64,000 nt of DNA from Nautilus pompilius (GCA_018389105.1 JACATO010002730.1:682001-746000); one strand, 5' to 3'; counted from the stretch's first letter, positions 12,021 through 25,625 are shown. Notes: generated from the sequence alone by a model not told the origin. Program-made: numbers and translations.

Positions 12021-15000
12021 GTAAGTGATTTTCAAGATGGAAATTCTGCGCCTAAAATATGCTGTTAAATTTGTGTTTAAATCAAAAACTTTATTGTATA
12101 CAATATTTAAATCATCATAATAACTCGTAATTTTATTAAATTTAAAATTATTTTGTATTTTTGGTTTATTTTCAGTTTTGTTGTTTTTGACAGAAGTTGA
12201 TTTTATTCTTCAGAGAGCATATCAAGAAAACTAAACATTATCAAGCAAAACGTGAACAATAAGAGTTTCGAAAACAAAGCAATAAAAATACGTAATACAG
12301 AAACGTGACAGTAAAGACACACCCTTCATGTTTTTACCTATTTATTTTACTTCAGGAAAATTGAAATATTATTAGTATTTACCTTATCTACATTTCGTTC
12401 TATCAACTGATGGACTGTACAATAGATGGGTGATTATGTGGAGACATTTCATGTGGTTTGTACATACTTTTAAAATCAATCCATGCATGCTTGATCGCAT
12501 ATACATGATGGTGATGAGCATAAAAGAAATTATAATAATTGTCATGTAAAACGTTAATGCAAATTAATAAAAGGATAACCTTTTTCATAAAGAATTACTG
12601 TAGTATCCAGTAGTCAGAGAATATTATGAATTACAGAATGTTTCCCTAAATATTTTCATATTGCGAACATTTTAATCGTTTATGTTCGTATGTAAACCTT
12701 GTTCACTTCAACTCTCCACGTCCATATTGATATTCAACAGCCCGACTCTATCATCTAAGAAATGCAACTTGCACCTTAGATCGCTTTTCATTTCAGTAGG
12801 ATGTTTATTTTCATTCGTTAAACAGCAAATTTAAATTTAAAATAAACGAATCAGTAAAATAGGTTCGTAGTGATATTAAAGTAAAATTGCAGTAATAATA
12901 AGAGGCAAGACAATCCACACAAAAAATAAAATAAAGAAAAATATGATATCATCGTTTTGGCTGAAAAGCAGAAATAAGACCTAGTTTCAGAAAATAACTC
13001 TTAAAAAAAACAAAAAAGTTCGTAGAGAAATATTAAATTACAAGAAACATAAAATATAAATATTCAAGTTGTAGGAAATTAAAACAGCTACCTTTTATAG
13101 TGATGAATGTATATTGTTCAACTAAGAAATAAATGTAAAAATAACATAAGTAAGATATATCAGGAGAACAAAAAAATGTACTAAAGTGAACGTTAATCTC
13201 AATCTGTAGTCATCGTTTAGAAGTAATAAAAGCATAATTATACTACAAAAAAGTCAGGTAATAAAATAATGATAATAACGTTTTGGAAAATCATTTCTCA
13301 TCGACACCAATAGTTTAGTTTGGAGAATTATTTTAGTGTGGAAAATTATTATCTTTGGAGTATATTTTTCTGTAAAGAGTCGAGTTCAACTTGAATCTGC
13401 TAGTTAATAAGTTTGTGGGTTTTATTTCTGAAATTGATCAACGTTTTCACATACTCTATTATCAGAAATTCGCTATCAGTTAACTGAAACAGCCACATAT
13501 TGCTGACCTCAATAGCAAACGTACTAAATGTTTTGTGTTCCTGGCCTCTGTTGATGAAAGCATAAATAATTTTTCTTTTATATTAGTACTTCACAATATC
13601 TACGTTGGAGCGAAGTATCCACTTAAATTGGTCATCATTAAACCTTACACGACCTGTTTAATGACGACGTTTCTACTTGACAAGGTCTAGCTGATTTCTT
13701 GTAATATTTTCTGGCTTTGGTAGACCTTTTTATCTTACTAATATACTTCTTATCACAGCCGCTATAGATGGAGCAAATTATATATACCTTGGTTAATAAT
13801 GAGTCTCCCTTTGGGAAAAATTGCATTAACTGATTCTTTAATGTCACATTGCTTTTTATATGATGCTTATATTGAAGTCCTTGAGGAACCGAGACAGTGC
13901 ATAAGTACGTCTAACACAAATAATTATAACTATTATTCTGTTGTTTTATTTATTGATTTGCTCGAATTTGTTGTCTTTCTGATGAATTGTATTGGACAAC
14001 CGTTCTTCACATAGTTGGATATCTGGTGTCATCTTTCCAGCTTTAGTTTCGCGCCCTGGCCTTGGGCTCTTCTGTAAAGGCATCTAGCTATTTCTTTAAT
14101 ACCTTGTGGTAATTGGAGCCGCAGTGGAGATAGTGCCCAGCATGTGTCATTTTCCAGGAAGGCTACTAATCAGTTGTCGTCTTTATTGGAAACTATCCAC
14201 ATTTACAAAAATACTGAATTTGGCCTTATTGCTCTTTGCTAAAATTCTGTCTGAGTGTTATTAACACTTAATGTTTCATGTTCAAGGTTTATTTTAATAG
14301 CTTGCTTCCATTTAGTGGTGAAACCTTATTTCCAAACAATTGTTTCGAATGTCTTCTATGCTATAAACAAAATTTACTTGTACCTTAGCAGTAAAAATAG
14401 CTTAGCTTTAATTTAGGTTTCTTACACCTTAAAATGGAAGTTCATCGTGACAAAAATGTGTTGATCTATTTGAATATATATATTATTGTACCCTTTGATC
14501 ATAAATCTATATTATACGTATTTTAATACTGAATAGCATGATCTAATATTCGTTCAAAACGAAGTCAAAGAATAATCATGTGAAATAGAACTTAGAAGAA
14601 ATATTCTTTAACAGAGCACGTCTTCGTCATTTATTTTAATCTTATAGCCGCACTTCCCAATAGATTACTTCTCGAATAATTAGTCCGAGACACGCGTTAA
14701 TGGCTAAAAGCAAGTTATTAATTTCTCTGCCAGAAGTTAAATCTTTACTCGAGGAAAGTTTCAAAACGTTTCAATATTTAATCGTCCGACAAAATAAAAA
14801 AGAAAAAAAATTGTTATATACTTTTTAAAAATTAAAATATGACAAATTTTTAAGAACTTCATTAGAGTTAATAATGACAACGGTTTGGCTGTGCAAATGG
14901 CTATGAAAATTTACTTTGATATTATAAATAGTAATTCTATTTAGAAGTGAAAGGTAAATTGCAACAGGAGAAGAATTGTATTTGAAACATTGCGAAAGGA

Positions 15001-18000
15001 GACAGCATTACTGGGAATTTGCCATTGTGAAACGCTACTGAGCTCAACCGTTTTCAGATATTTACTGATCTGTACAGAAAATGATTAACAATGGTTAATC
15101 ACTAATAAATATGTCAATAACCACTATGACTCCTTTACCATTGATTACACCAACATCCCTAAAGCATATCGATTCCCAAGTATATTTGTTCTGACAATGG
15201 AAATTATTTGTTATTCCAGAATAATGGCCCGACAAAGTTCTTGAGCATTTCTGTTTGTATTCTATTGAACTGGTGTTGCGGGTTGTCTTACAAATATATT
15301 TAACTATATTTATAGCTGGACTGTTTTAACCAGTCGCCCCAATGATAATTTTGTAGGGCTTTCATTCAGTAACATAATGTTCTAGAAACGTGAAAAATTG
15401 AGTATGATGAAGTAGACACATTTCCGTGGTCAACAAGAGTTTTCACTTTTTAGATGATATTTTTTTTAGTTTTATATCATAGATACTGGTATTTCACTAT
15501 ATATTCCAGTATTCAACTTTCTGTACCTGACTGCCTTTCCATTTTTCGTAGTCAATACAAAGGAGATTCTTTGGACTTTTGTTCGGAAAAATCAGGTTAT
15601 CTTTAAAGCTAATTGGCACCGTACTGTAACAGTATTGACTGGTCACTGGTGAATACAAATATCACTTTTTTGTTTTAGTGTAAACCAGAGAACCGTCACT
15701 AATATGAAGATACCGGATGAGTCTTTTATATCTCACATATCGGTTGTGTAAGATATTTCTTTTTATAATCAATTCTCTGTGATTTAAAAAGTATTCCCAA
15801 ATATTTTCAGGCCACATAGACACTGACAGTAGGAGAAATTAGTTCAGAAAATTATAAATCGCTTGATTTTGTTTTAAAATTATCATTAATCAAATTATTT
15901 TGTATCAGATGATTTGTTTGCAGAGACATTGAAAATATTTAAAACTAAAATATTTTAACGACTAATCTGGCCTGGAATTTGTTATTAATTTATATGGATA
16001 ATTAGCAGAATTTTATTCCTATCCAAGTGTATGTATATCTATAATTCTTTTTTTTCTCCAAATTTTGGAATATATCAATCTAATCAAAAATAAAATCAAT
16101 GACTCGAAATGTAATTATACCTCTATTAATTTTTTAAAATACTCTCAATACGAGCTGCATTCATTCAACAATGAAGATTTAGTGAGGATATATAATGTAG
16201 ACTTTTAAAATGGTAGAAACATCTTTGAGACACTAAACGACCACTAATACCTTTCACTATTTTCTATTTCTTTTATTCAATCTTAAAAGTGTCATGATTA
16301 CTATAACGACACGTATTCATATTCGCAGGTATTTTATCTGGCTCAGCTACAAAGAAATGCTGAGCTCCATGCATGTACTAATGATTAATTTCCTGCGTCA
16401 AGTTTTATTCAAATTAAAAACTAAGGTTAGAAACTTTACAAATTGCACTTTCTATATGAAATTTAATGAAAGATGTTTATATATATATAACATTTTGTGT
16501 TTGTTAAATTGCTTTGTATAAATTCATATAAGCAGAATGCTTAAAAAATTTATATAACCAATATACCAAAAATCTTAGAATTGTCTATTTGAGTAAATTA
16601 TGAAACTTAGCTTCTTTATTAGTAATCCATTTTGGGACAATTGCTAGAAAAACGGCATTTTAATATCTAAACAAGAATATCTATCTAATTTATAGATACG
16701 TCTAATTACATGTGATGGGCCATTTCTCTTAAAATTATATCCCTTGCTTGAAAAAATTAAAAACTGTAATCACTTCGAGAACGTGTGCTAGTTAGCCAAG
16801 TTAAGCTGACCTAACCTTTTACCATATCTGAGACTAAATTTTTAACTAAATGTCTTGAAGAGATCTAATCCTCTTTCGTAATAATTTTGTCTCTTGCTTA
16901 ATTATGATTCCACGCCAGAAAACGTGTCTAACTCCAACGGAAAGCCAAATTTTCTAAATAGATATTTTACAGTCTGATTAAAATTTTCTTAAAACGTATT
17001 TAATTCGACAGAAGAACGTTTATAATGCTTTCAATATTTCAGGAAGTTATACAATGTCCAGGACATTTTCTCTTTCGTCATTATAGTTGTAGAGCATTCG
17101 AGTTAATAATAACTCATTTGATTATGCAAAGAACTTGAAAATACTTTATTCCATATTTGTAGATCAATCCATTAAACAATCTATCGGATTAAATAGTCTT
17201 TTATCTCCCCTTAGCCGCTACCATTTAGTTCTACATTATCTGCTAAATTTCAGTCTGCATACACATTAAGAATATGCTAAGGAGACCTTGAAGTAATGTG
17301 GATGCATTAAGAAAAAATTTCTTAAACATCTGCGAAGTGGTTAAGTCTATAATCAATAAAGCATATTTTGCTTACTGGTATATTTCATACAACATTACAG
17401 CCGTTCTCGTTATAGTATAAACGTTACTCGACACTTCAGCCCAAATAATCAAATACAAAAAAAAAAATTTTTCTTAACCAAACGCATTATGATTTATCAA
17501 GTGACTGAACGTCAGTAATAATCGACTGGAAAGTGGTATAATTGCATCCAGCACCATAATAGAATCACCGTCATATTTTGTACTCGCTTACACCAAAATT
17601 TCTTTGCTGTAAAGCACAACACACTGAAAAGACCACTGTCTGAAAACTGAAAACCTCCAACGGAAAATTCACAATGTTCTGAAAGGCAGAGCGATTTGAT
17701 AGCCTGCCTGTCCATTATAGTTGTAGCGGGACATTGCGTGGCTTGAGAGGTAGTATGCGTCTCGCGGCTTTTCTGTTGTAGTTCATGCTGTGCAGATAAT
17801 TTCTGACGGTTTCAAAATGGACACTATTACAGGTTCTGTTTCAGTGCTTCACTTCATTGCACAAAATATCATTCAATTGGTTTTAGTTGTCCAGGACGCA
17901 GTCTTATGGCTTCTCTTAAAGTACACAGCTACTCTGCTAGCAGTCAACAGCGGCGTATCCCATGCCTTTGAGAATTCTTGCTGGCTTCTATCAGTGTGCC

Positions 18001-19098
18001 CACTATGCACTCTTTTCAAATATTATCATTTGCGTTGAACTGAATTATAGAATGACTGTATATAACTTTTATTTTGAAAATTAATATGCATTTTATAGCA
18101 AACCAAACATTTACTATTTTGTCATGTGGTAAAATGGTTACAGTTCAAAAATTACTCAGGTGAAATGGATTTATTCTCTCGAATTTTTTTCATTCTGAAT
18201 TAAGCATGAAAAATTTTAGATGGATAGATAGAGTCCACAACAAATAAATGCATGATACTAGGGCAAGTATTAAATAGTCTCAAGCAGAAGAAGACATCCT
18301 TACTAGAAAAAATCCGAACACAACAGTTAAAAATAATTCAACTCATGTATGCAGAACACCAAAGAAATTTCAGAACAGGAAGCAATTCACAAGCGACGAT
18401 TTATTCGTCTAAACAGAAGAAAAGAAACTGGCTTGACTTTAAAGGGAATCATCCGGATTACACAATTCAGCAAAGTGTTCAAAGCTCGGATGAAGGCAGT
18501 TTGACATCTTTAGCTAAACGAAAAGACTGTTCGAAATGAGGCAATTGTAAGGTTTACTGAGTGTGTCTTGATGCATTTAATCAAACATGAAAAAAAAAGA
18601 AATTTGAAGCTATGAGGCTGATTTATGGTTTATCATGTTGGTAATTAGAATTCATTTCTACAGCATGATACTCTGCTTACCTGTCATTTATTAATAAGCA
18701 CTGGCTTTATAATGCAGAAGGAAAATAACAAATAAATACTGTCTCAAAAAGGAGCAAATGAAATTCAGTAAATGATGATTAGTTTCTCTAAATATCAGAT
18801 CTAAGCCCTACTAAACTCATATCAGATAAGCGTCATCAAGAAAGTTAAGAATATACGTCAACTAGTGTTCTGCAATTTCAGAATGGATTAAAGTGGGATT
18901 ATTTTGCGTTTTCACTGCTTTGATTATTAATATTTTAGATGTCAAAAGCTTGTAAAATAGTCTTTAAAAAGTGAGATAATACGATAGAAAATAGCATATA
19001 TAATCAATGTTTCAGTATAAATATATAACGTCAATCTAAACTGTATTTATAACTCTCATATATTAATTTAAATGAAACTATATTGACTAATAGATTGA
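12021..19098 (+). other. Intron within Ig2, 5' part
   Basis: The first 7 kb of the 9.9 kb intron splitting Ig2. No exon is needed here because 11868-12020 joins in phase to 21875-22003. Unrecognised frames lie at 13638-13847 (minus), 17790-18038 (plus, in a less AT-rich patch from about 17700 to 18010) and 18252-18539 (plus, 95 codons, Lys/Gln/Ser-rich). None shows a domain I know. Confidence 0.6.
18252..18539 (+). other. Unrecognised 95-codon open frame in intron
   Basis: Begins MILGQVLNSLKQKKTSLLEK and is rich in Lys, Gln and Ser with no membrane segment. The first 35 residues could form a short coiled coil (LLEKIRTQQLKIIQLM has a heptad-like run). No splice sites or initiation context make it part of the surrounding gene. 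A frame of this length can arise by chance here, and a fragment of a transposon protein is equally possible. Confidence 0.2.
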
Positions 19099-19101
19099 TT
19101 A

Positions 19102-19217
19102 CACTGGTCAACAAAATTAAATGTATTATACTCATTATGGATGCAAACCAACTTTTTTAGACTAATTTTTCATGCTGATTTCAAAATTTCACTCCATTTG
19201 TATGCAGCACGTATCAG
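19102..19217 (+). repeat. Left terminal inverted repeat
   Basis: Pairs with 21379-21483 in inverted orientation. It shares the outer CACTGGT-AACAA, an inner ATGCTGATTTCAAA and the innermost CACGTA-CAG block. The arms have diverged and differ by small insertions, so the copy is not recent. Confidence 0.75.
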
Positions 19218-19337
19218 TTTTTCAGTAGATACATGAAAATATTTACATATTTGTATATATGAAATCATTAACGTGATAAATAAGGACATATTATTTTTAG
19301 AAAGTAAATGAGTTTATTGAGTTAAAAATCACCACTA

Positions 19338-21061
19338 TCATTCTACAAAGAGTGAATACACCAAAAATGGGCCAGACAAAACAGACAAAGTTAGAACAAC
19401 AGACTTACAAACATTGTGATTTGGATTTCCTGCGGTGTTTCTGATCTGGTTGATCACGGTAAAATGTTCAGCAGTAGTCAGCCAGCATACTGTCATTCCA
19501 GAAGCCCGTTTCTCCATAGCACTAATGTCCTGGTGAAATCTTTCACCATGTTCATCAGACACTGCTCCAAGGTTATCTGCGAAGAAATCCAGATGGGAAT
19601 CCAAGAAGTGAACTTTCAGTGACATGCGACAACCCATTGCTGAGTAACATTTCAGAAGATCCTTGATGCCATCCTTGTAGTCCATTGTGATCTTGTTGCC
19701 AAAGAAATTCTCACAGATCAAATTGAAAGCATTCCAGGCAGGCAGTTCCAGTTCATCCAGTATTGTCTTGAAGTTGACATCTTTGAGTACTTCTCTAATT
19801 TGGGGTCCGACAAAGATACCCTCTTTCAACTTCGCCTGTGTGATTTTGGGAAACTTTTCTACAATATACTCACACCCCCCTGGCATTTCTCTTCCCTAGT
19901 GTCTTTACAAACTGTTTCATCAGTCCAAGCTTTATGTGCAAAGGAGGCAATAGGACATTACATGGATCTACAAGAGGTGTATTCTTGACGCTAGACAGTC
20001 CTGGCTGGTATGATGTTCTTGTCTGCCAGTTTGATTCCGAATAATGTCTGTCAGTTGCCCGACTATTCCATAGACCAAAGAAACAACAGTATTTTGTGAA
20101 ACTTGACTGCATTCCCATTAACATTCCGATGAATTTTAAATCTCCACATATTTTCCATGAGTATCTTTCATAGGCAATGGTATGAAGTAAAAGTTCCATA
20201 TTCTCATATGATTCATGAAAATGAACGGAGTGTGCAATAGGAATAGAGGGCTTCAAATTACCCTTATGGAGAAGTACAGCTTTAAAACTTCGTTTTGAAG
20301 AGTCAATAAACAAACGCCACTCTGCAGGATCATGATTTTGTGATAAACATTCGAAAAGTCCATCGATGTTACTGCAAAAGCAAAGCGGGCCTTCAGCAGA
20401 AAAACACGTTTGTAGAACCACATTTCTCTGCCGAAAATAAGTTATACGAACACCGTGCTCTAGCAGATACTTCTCCTTCAGTCTTGAGGCCAACAGTCCT
20501 GCTTTATCTTTTGAGAGGGATAGGTCTCTGACAAGGTCATTCAGTTCAGCTTGGAAAAATTTCTGAGGTTCAAAGCTATCGTCATCAGCCACATAATCTT
20601 CCCAGCAACATTATCGTGACAGTCAGTATCATCATCTGATGTTTCAATACCATCATCTGGTGGAACTGGAATTGGCAGACTTCCATTGTGAGGCACAGGT
20701 CTCATTGCAGAATCAAAATTGGGATACACAATTTTGTGTTTATTATTCATAGAATATCCTGTGACATTTTTACTTTGAGGAAATAACAGTCATTAAAATG
20801 GTCTTTCGGCTCCCTCCATATCATTGGAATGGCAAAAGGTATGGACTTTTTCCTCTTATTGAATCAGTCGCGTAAGTCATTTGAGCAAGCTGAGCAGATA
20901 AAATGTGGTGCCCATAACTTGTCCTGATCTCCAAGTGGACAAAGTATAGCATATAAATCTTCTTGATCTCTGGTGTTATTGTACGTTTTTTTAGCTTTCA
21001 CAATAAATTGTCCACAGACATAACAAAACACACCAGGAGGATTTCTACACTGTCTTGACAT
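19338..21061 (-). pseudogene. Decayed transposase of the 19102-21483 element
   Basis: The start is most likely the Met at 21061 (MSRQCRNPPGVFCYVC). A cysteine-rich N-terminus follows (CYVC..., CSAC), then the IPFAIPMIWREPKDHFNDCY stretch (about 20845-20790) and an Asp-rich linker with RPVPHNGSLP. The central part (about 20592-19870) has WRLFIDSSKRSFKAVLLHKG, ICGDLKFIGMLMG and LLPPLHIKLGLMKQFVK. The C-terminal part has GPQIREVLKD and SDEHGERFHQD. The acidic residues in FIDSS, CGDLK and DEHGERFHQD are candidates for a DDE/D catalytic triad (inference). The reading frame is disrupted in several places, so no full-length protein can be made. Confidence 0.78.
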
Positions 21062-21116
21062 TGTTAACACTGTAAAACAAGTAAGGAAATAGATACGAAC
21101 GGTTATACTTATATTG

Positions 21117-21242
21117 AATTTGAGATGATAAAATATTTCATCAGACCAATTATGACTGGACAATTTGAGATGTTGAAATACCTAATTCATCAGACAAAAC
21201 TTGATTGGTTAATTTAAGATAATGAAATATTGCATCTGAACT
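21117..21242. repeat. Tandem 45-49 bp repeats beside the transposon's right end
   Basis: Three units start at 21117, 21162 and 21211, each beginning AATTT(G/A)AGAT and containing a variant of AAATA...CATCAGAC; the third is partial. They lie between the transposase start and the right inverted repeat. Such subterminal repeats often bind transposase in other DNA transposons; that role here is inference. Confidence 0.7.
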
Positions 21243-21378
21243 ATGCAGCAATGAATAATGTAGTTTATTTTAAAGGTATTTTTCCATGATGTAAATGAAA
21301 TACATGCATACACGTCATTAATTGGAATTTCTATATAATACATGAGCTGAAACCAAAAAAACTTTCTCATCTTGAAAA

Positions 21379-21483
21379 CTGTACGTGATGTCAAAAAACT
21401 AATTGTATATTTGAAATCAGCATTAAAAACTACACCAAGTACACCTTCACATATGCTTGATGAAAAATACTTGTTTACCAGTG
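21379..21483 (-). repeat. Right terminal inverted repeat
   Basis: Inverted partner of 19102-19217; ends ACCAGTG followed by TTA. It contains TTTGAAATCAGCATTAAAAA, the complement of the conserved inner block of the left arm. Confidence 0.75.
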
Positions 21484-21874
21484 TTATATATTAAATATGG
21501 GATACATGATTGTTGAGGCCATAACTGCTGCGTCTAGTACTTAAATCAGCACAAAGTGCATTCACTAATTCCGTTTAAAAGTCTGGTTGAAGTGGCATTT
21601 ATTGTTGCATGATTAAAGTATTACGCCCAAATCAATCTTTTAAATTTCTTATTCAGGTGAGTTTTCACGCTTCCGCAATTAAAATTTGGATAGATTTTAA
21701 CCAGAGTTAATAACAGATAGATTTCTACAACTTGTTTAAAGGCGCAAAAATTAACATCAATACAAAGTTGTTCTGTTAGCGCAACATTAACAATTATTTG
21801 CACTATTTAATTATGTCTGGAGACCTGATTAAAACATTGCAAGAATTTGAATAAATTATGTATTTTCTTTTCAG

Positions 21875-22003
21875 GGATAGGAATGCAGGGCGAGGTTCTG
21901 GTGATCCACAACGTTAGTAGATATTGCGAAGATGTTTACGAATGTGTAGCAAACAACGGAGTTCCATTGCCAGTGAGCCGCAGGATTAAAGTTTCCGTGG
22001 ATT
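21875..22003 (+). CDS. Lachesin/IgLON-like protein, exon for C-terminal half of Ig domain 2
   Basis: Lies between TTTTCAG (21874) and GTAAGC (22004), phase 1 at both ends. The joined frame reads STME-R-IGMQGEVLVIHNV. It supplies the second Ig2 cysteine in VYECVANNGVP and strand G in RRIKVSVD. The strand-F context is unusual: lachesins normally have D-x-G-x-Y-x-C, but here it is C-E-D-V-Y-E-C. The tyrosine-corner Asp is therefore Cys, an extra cysteine. A sequon (NVS) precedes it. The NNGVPLP and VSVDFAPEV segments closely match lachesin-family Ig2-Ig3 junctions. Confidence 0.87.
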
Positions 22004-22850
22004 GTAAGCACTATTTGTAGTTCACTTTTGGTCTCTTTTTCTTTGATTGCTTAAGGTTTTTGCAAAATTGTTGAATATCAAACAATATCAGTCAAATAAA
22101 ATCGGTTAGTCTTCCTCGTTCTCTCAGAGTGGAGTTGGGACCTCTTATTTCGTTGCATGAAGGTGCTCGGACGGGCTATAAATCTACAACATTGCATCAG
22201 AAACAAATACCTACTTCCTATTTTGAATAGACTACAAGCACAGTAGAACTAAAAATACACAGATAAACTGATCACAGCAAGATTATAGCGATCCACAGAC
22301 ACAATTGGGAGAATAATTTAGTATCAGGTATTTCGTGTGCGTACCACAGTGGTCGACCACAGCCTGCCACATATCACCAGCCAATCACAAATTTGTCATC
22401 GTTTTTCTCCTCTCTTCCTGTAAGGTCATAAAATATTCTGAGAAGCTGCTGGTTGACGATATGAAACAGTGATCAAAAGCTCATTCAAAAAATGCCTTAT
22501 GAGTTTAAGATGTAACAGTTGTGTTTGCTAGGGTGGCATATTGATGATGGAAAAGTGAAGAAAATTTTGGAATACTGATGGTGTGACCATTTTAAAATTC
22601 CATTACTGGCGTGCATGAAAATATGAAGCGCAATCTATTGTTTTATCTAATCACTGCTAGGATCCGATGTAAAGAGGTCACAAATGCAACATATATCATG
22701 GCTTGTGGCTCCAGTAAACTGCAAGAATAGTTGACAAGCGGTAATATTTTTGGAAAGTTCTGCGTTTTAAATTACGTTTTGTGTTGTTTTCATATGCTAT
22801 GAATTATCCTATATACTACAATGAAATCCCTGTATTCAATTTAATTTGCT

Positions 22851-23022
<172 letters not shown>

Positions 23023-25109
23023 CGCAAATTGTAAAGGAGGGCTAAGATTATAGATTTAGAGATCTATTAAGTTGCAGTGCAAATTTGAAGGAAACAATAA
23101 TTACAATTTTAACGATCAGTAATACTATGATAAAATAATGTTCAAATGTGCATAATAAACAATTATACATTCTCATATCGGTATTTTTAATACCACAAAT
23201 TTTATTTATTTGGGGGGAAAAGTTTAAAATCTAGTAACCTCAGATAAATACTGTTCATCGCAAATCTTGTACAACTGTGATAAATGACCAAACTTCAGGC
23301 ATGTGCTACAGACAGTGTACGAACGTGTTTACAGAAATGATCTGAAATCTCTCAAAACAATATGTCGGTTAAAACAAATTTCTAACAGTTTTAGTTATTG
23401 CGTAAACTAACCTAAAATAATGGACTTATTAAATTTGGGCCATAATAAAGATGTGACATTATATAAATATTAAATAAATAATTTAAAAAGAAAAAGATAA
23501 TTGAAGTGATTAAGTAGATTTTCATATGAAAATGGCAAAACAATTAAACAATGGATTATAAACTACTCTATTAGTACGAATTCTTAGAGTTGGATACATT
23601 ATGTCAAAATTAATATAACTTTAATAATTATTCAAATAACATGCCTGTAATTCTTTACTGCTATAAAGACTGGACAAGTACGGAATAACTAAATTGTTTC
23701 GAATGAACGACAAGAAAACGATATTGGCAAGGGAAACGATATAAAAAATGTAAAATGCTTCTCAACAGCACTTGCAAGAAACTAAATGGTGTAAACCAAA
23801 TCTTCCTGCATCAGATGTTGGGTCAATTCCCTTCACTTGACAGACTTTTATTGATTTAATTGTTCATCCTTAGTTCCTCTGCATCCACTTAATTTCGGCG
23901 TTTCCATGATAATTCGCCTCAAAAGGATTTGTTGCTGGTATTTTTTTAAAATTTTTCTCAATTGCCTAAAGGTTAAACATTTTAAATGGTATTTATTGAC
24001 CCAACATTATAACTTTTTGAAAGTAAATTTATTTGTGCAATTAATGGATCTAGAAACTTGAAATTCGGTAATATTAATGATTTCGAGAAATGTGTTTTAT
24101 GCATAAAATATATTGAGTAACAGTAATATTACCACACGATGATTCGTGTTAAATGAACGGACTGAGATAAATAAGCATTCTTCTTTATTTGTTTTCTCTT
24201 TCTTGGTTTAAATTCATGTTTTTCATTCTTTCATATATGTGTGTGTGCGCGAAACGCAGCTAGTCATTAGCTAAAAACGCTTGGAAACAGAATAAATTCC
24301 GCTTTAAATATTTAATGCAGAACCTTCTGCAATCTAAGATTTATCCGATCTCCAGAGATCCTGAAGCGATTCAGGAAAGTAAACTAATGTTTATTAGCTA
24401 ACATCAATGCAGTTATTCCATTCAAAAGTTTTAAAGACTATTATACTAGATTATATTCAGGACATTATTTTTATACATATAATAATGTTTTGGGAAAATA
24501 AAATTTTTAAAATAACAGTCTGATATATGGTTAAATTGGAAAACTGTTTAATAAATGATCGTATATTTTACTAATTTAAATTCCGGAAATTAGAAATGGT
24601 AATCACAGACGTCTAGTTTAGGAACATAATGGTATGATGAAGAGGCCATGAAGGTTTAAGAATATAGTCATAACTGTAGAAAATGTTTTGAAATTCCATT
24701 AAAATATATCAAAAGAAAGTAAATTATAGCAATATGTATAGAATATAAAAGCAAAAATTGTCAACAACAAACCTTTTCTACAAATATGATTTTAGCATTT
24801 TTCTGTTTATCTAGATATTTTACATAAATTTTGATTCCTCATGACAACATAGAGCAGACCATGTCAATTATTAAAATTAAAACAAATGTTTTTTTTTCTA
24901 AAAGCGTTAAAAGCATCAGTGCTTTGTCGGTATATACATAGAATACTTAGATTGGTTTGGTGGAATTTCTGCACAATACAAGTAAAAGTAGTTTTATGTT
25001 AAAAAAAAATAAAGTAACATTTTTTTTAATTCACAAACGCACAAACGACTGTTGGCTATCACTATACTTTGGATTTGTTCAAATCATAAACTCAATTGAC
25101 TAATATGTA

Positions 25110-25625
25110 TTGCCACAATTATATTGATTTACACCCCATACTTTACTGTAGCTGTTTTACACTGACTCATACTGCACTCCGTCCGCCTTGAAGCAAACTG
25201 CGTTGATTGTTAGCAGATGATTGAAATTTAGGCTTATCTACAAAGAGCATCTTCTTCCAGACTTTCTCATCTCTCTGTTTCATCTATGCTGCCAATTTAA
25301 GCCTTGCCATTTAGTTTCTTCTTGTCACCAAATGATTTTGGAAGCTAGACAACACCTGTACTTGCAGCTAAGTAATTCGCAAGATCTCTGATAACTATAC
25401 TGTCAAATAGGAACATCCAGTGATACTTACTATCAATTTCAGATAATTTTGGCTTTTTTTCTTGACCCCGTCTATTGCCAGCAGTACCACTTTCCAGTAT
25501 TTTCGTCAAATTCTTGCAAACAGTTTTTTTAAAGCAAGAAATCTGGCTGCAATCTGCCGCATAGAGTAGCCTTCACTAGTTTAGACTTTTATTTCCACAC
25601 TCTTGTTTCCCTTCGATGAGCCATG
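25110..25625 (-). mobile_element. Tc1-like transposon relic
   Basis: On the minus strand the translation holds successive Tc1 transposase landmarks: an N-terminal helix-turn-helix part, GTAGNRRGQEKKPKLSEID (the GRP-x-KLSEID region), DLANYLAASTGVV, a decayed linker and MSQCKTATVKYGV near the GGGSIMVWG position. There are several stops, and the C-terminal third is not seen. No inverted ends were found. Ordinary decayed DNA transposon, lying just upstream of the Ig3 exon. Confidence 0.75.

Larger units (their letters stand above)
19102..21483 (-). mobile_element. Near full-length DNA transposon with inverted ends
   Basis: A 2,382 bp element. The left end starts CACTGGTCAACAA and the right end, read inward, starts CACTGGTAAACAA. 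Both arms then share ATGCTGATTTCAAA and CACGTA-type blocks. TTA lies directly outside each end (19099-19101 and 21484-21486), a likely 3 bp target duplication. The minus strand carries one decayed transposase gene from about 21061 to 19338. The family is widespread in invertebrate genomes as multicopy predicted proteins. I recognise it by the N-terminal cysteine module, the IPFAIPMIWREPKDHFNDCY stretch and the RNase H-like core, but cannot assign a superfamily. The TTA duplication would fit PIF/Harbinger-like insertion but is weak evidence in AT-rich DNA. Confidence 0.82.
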
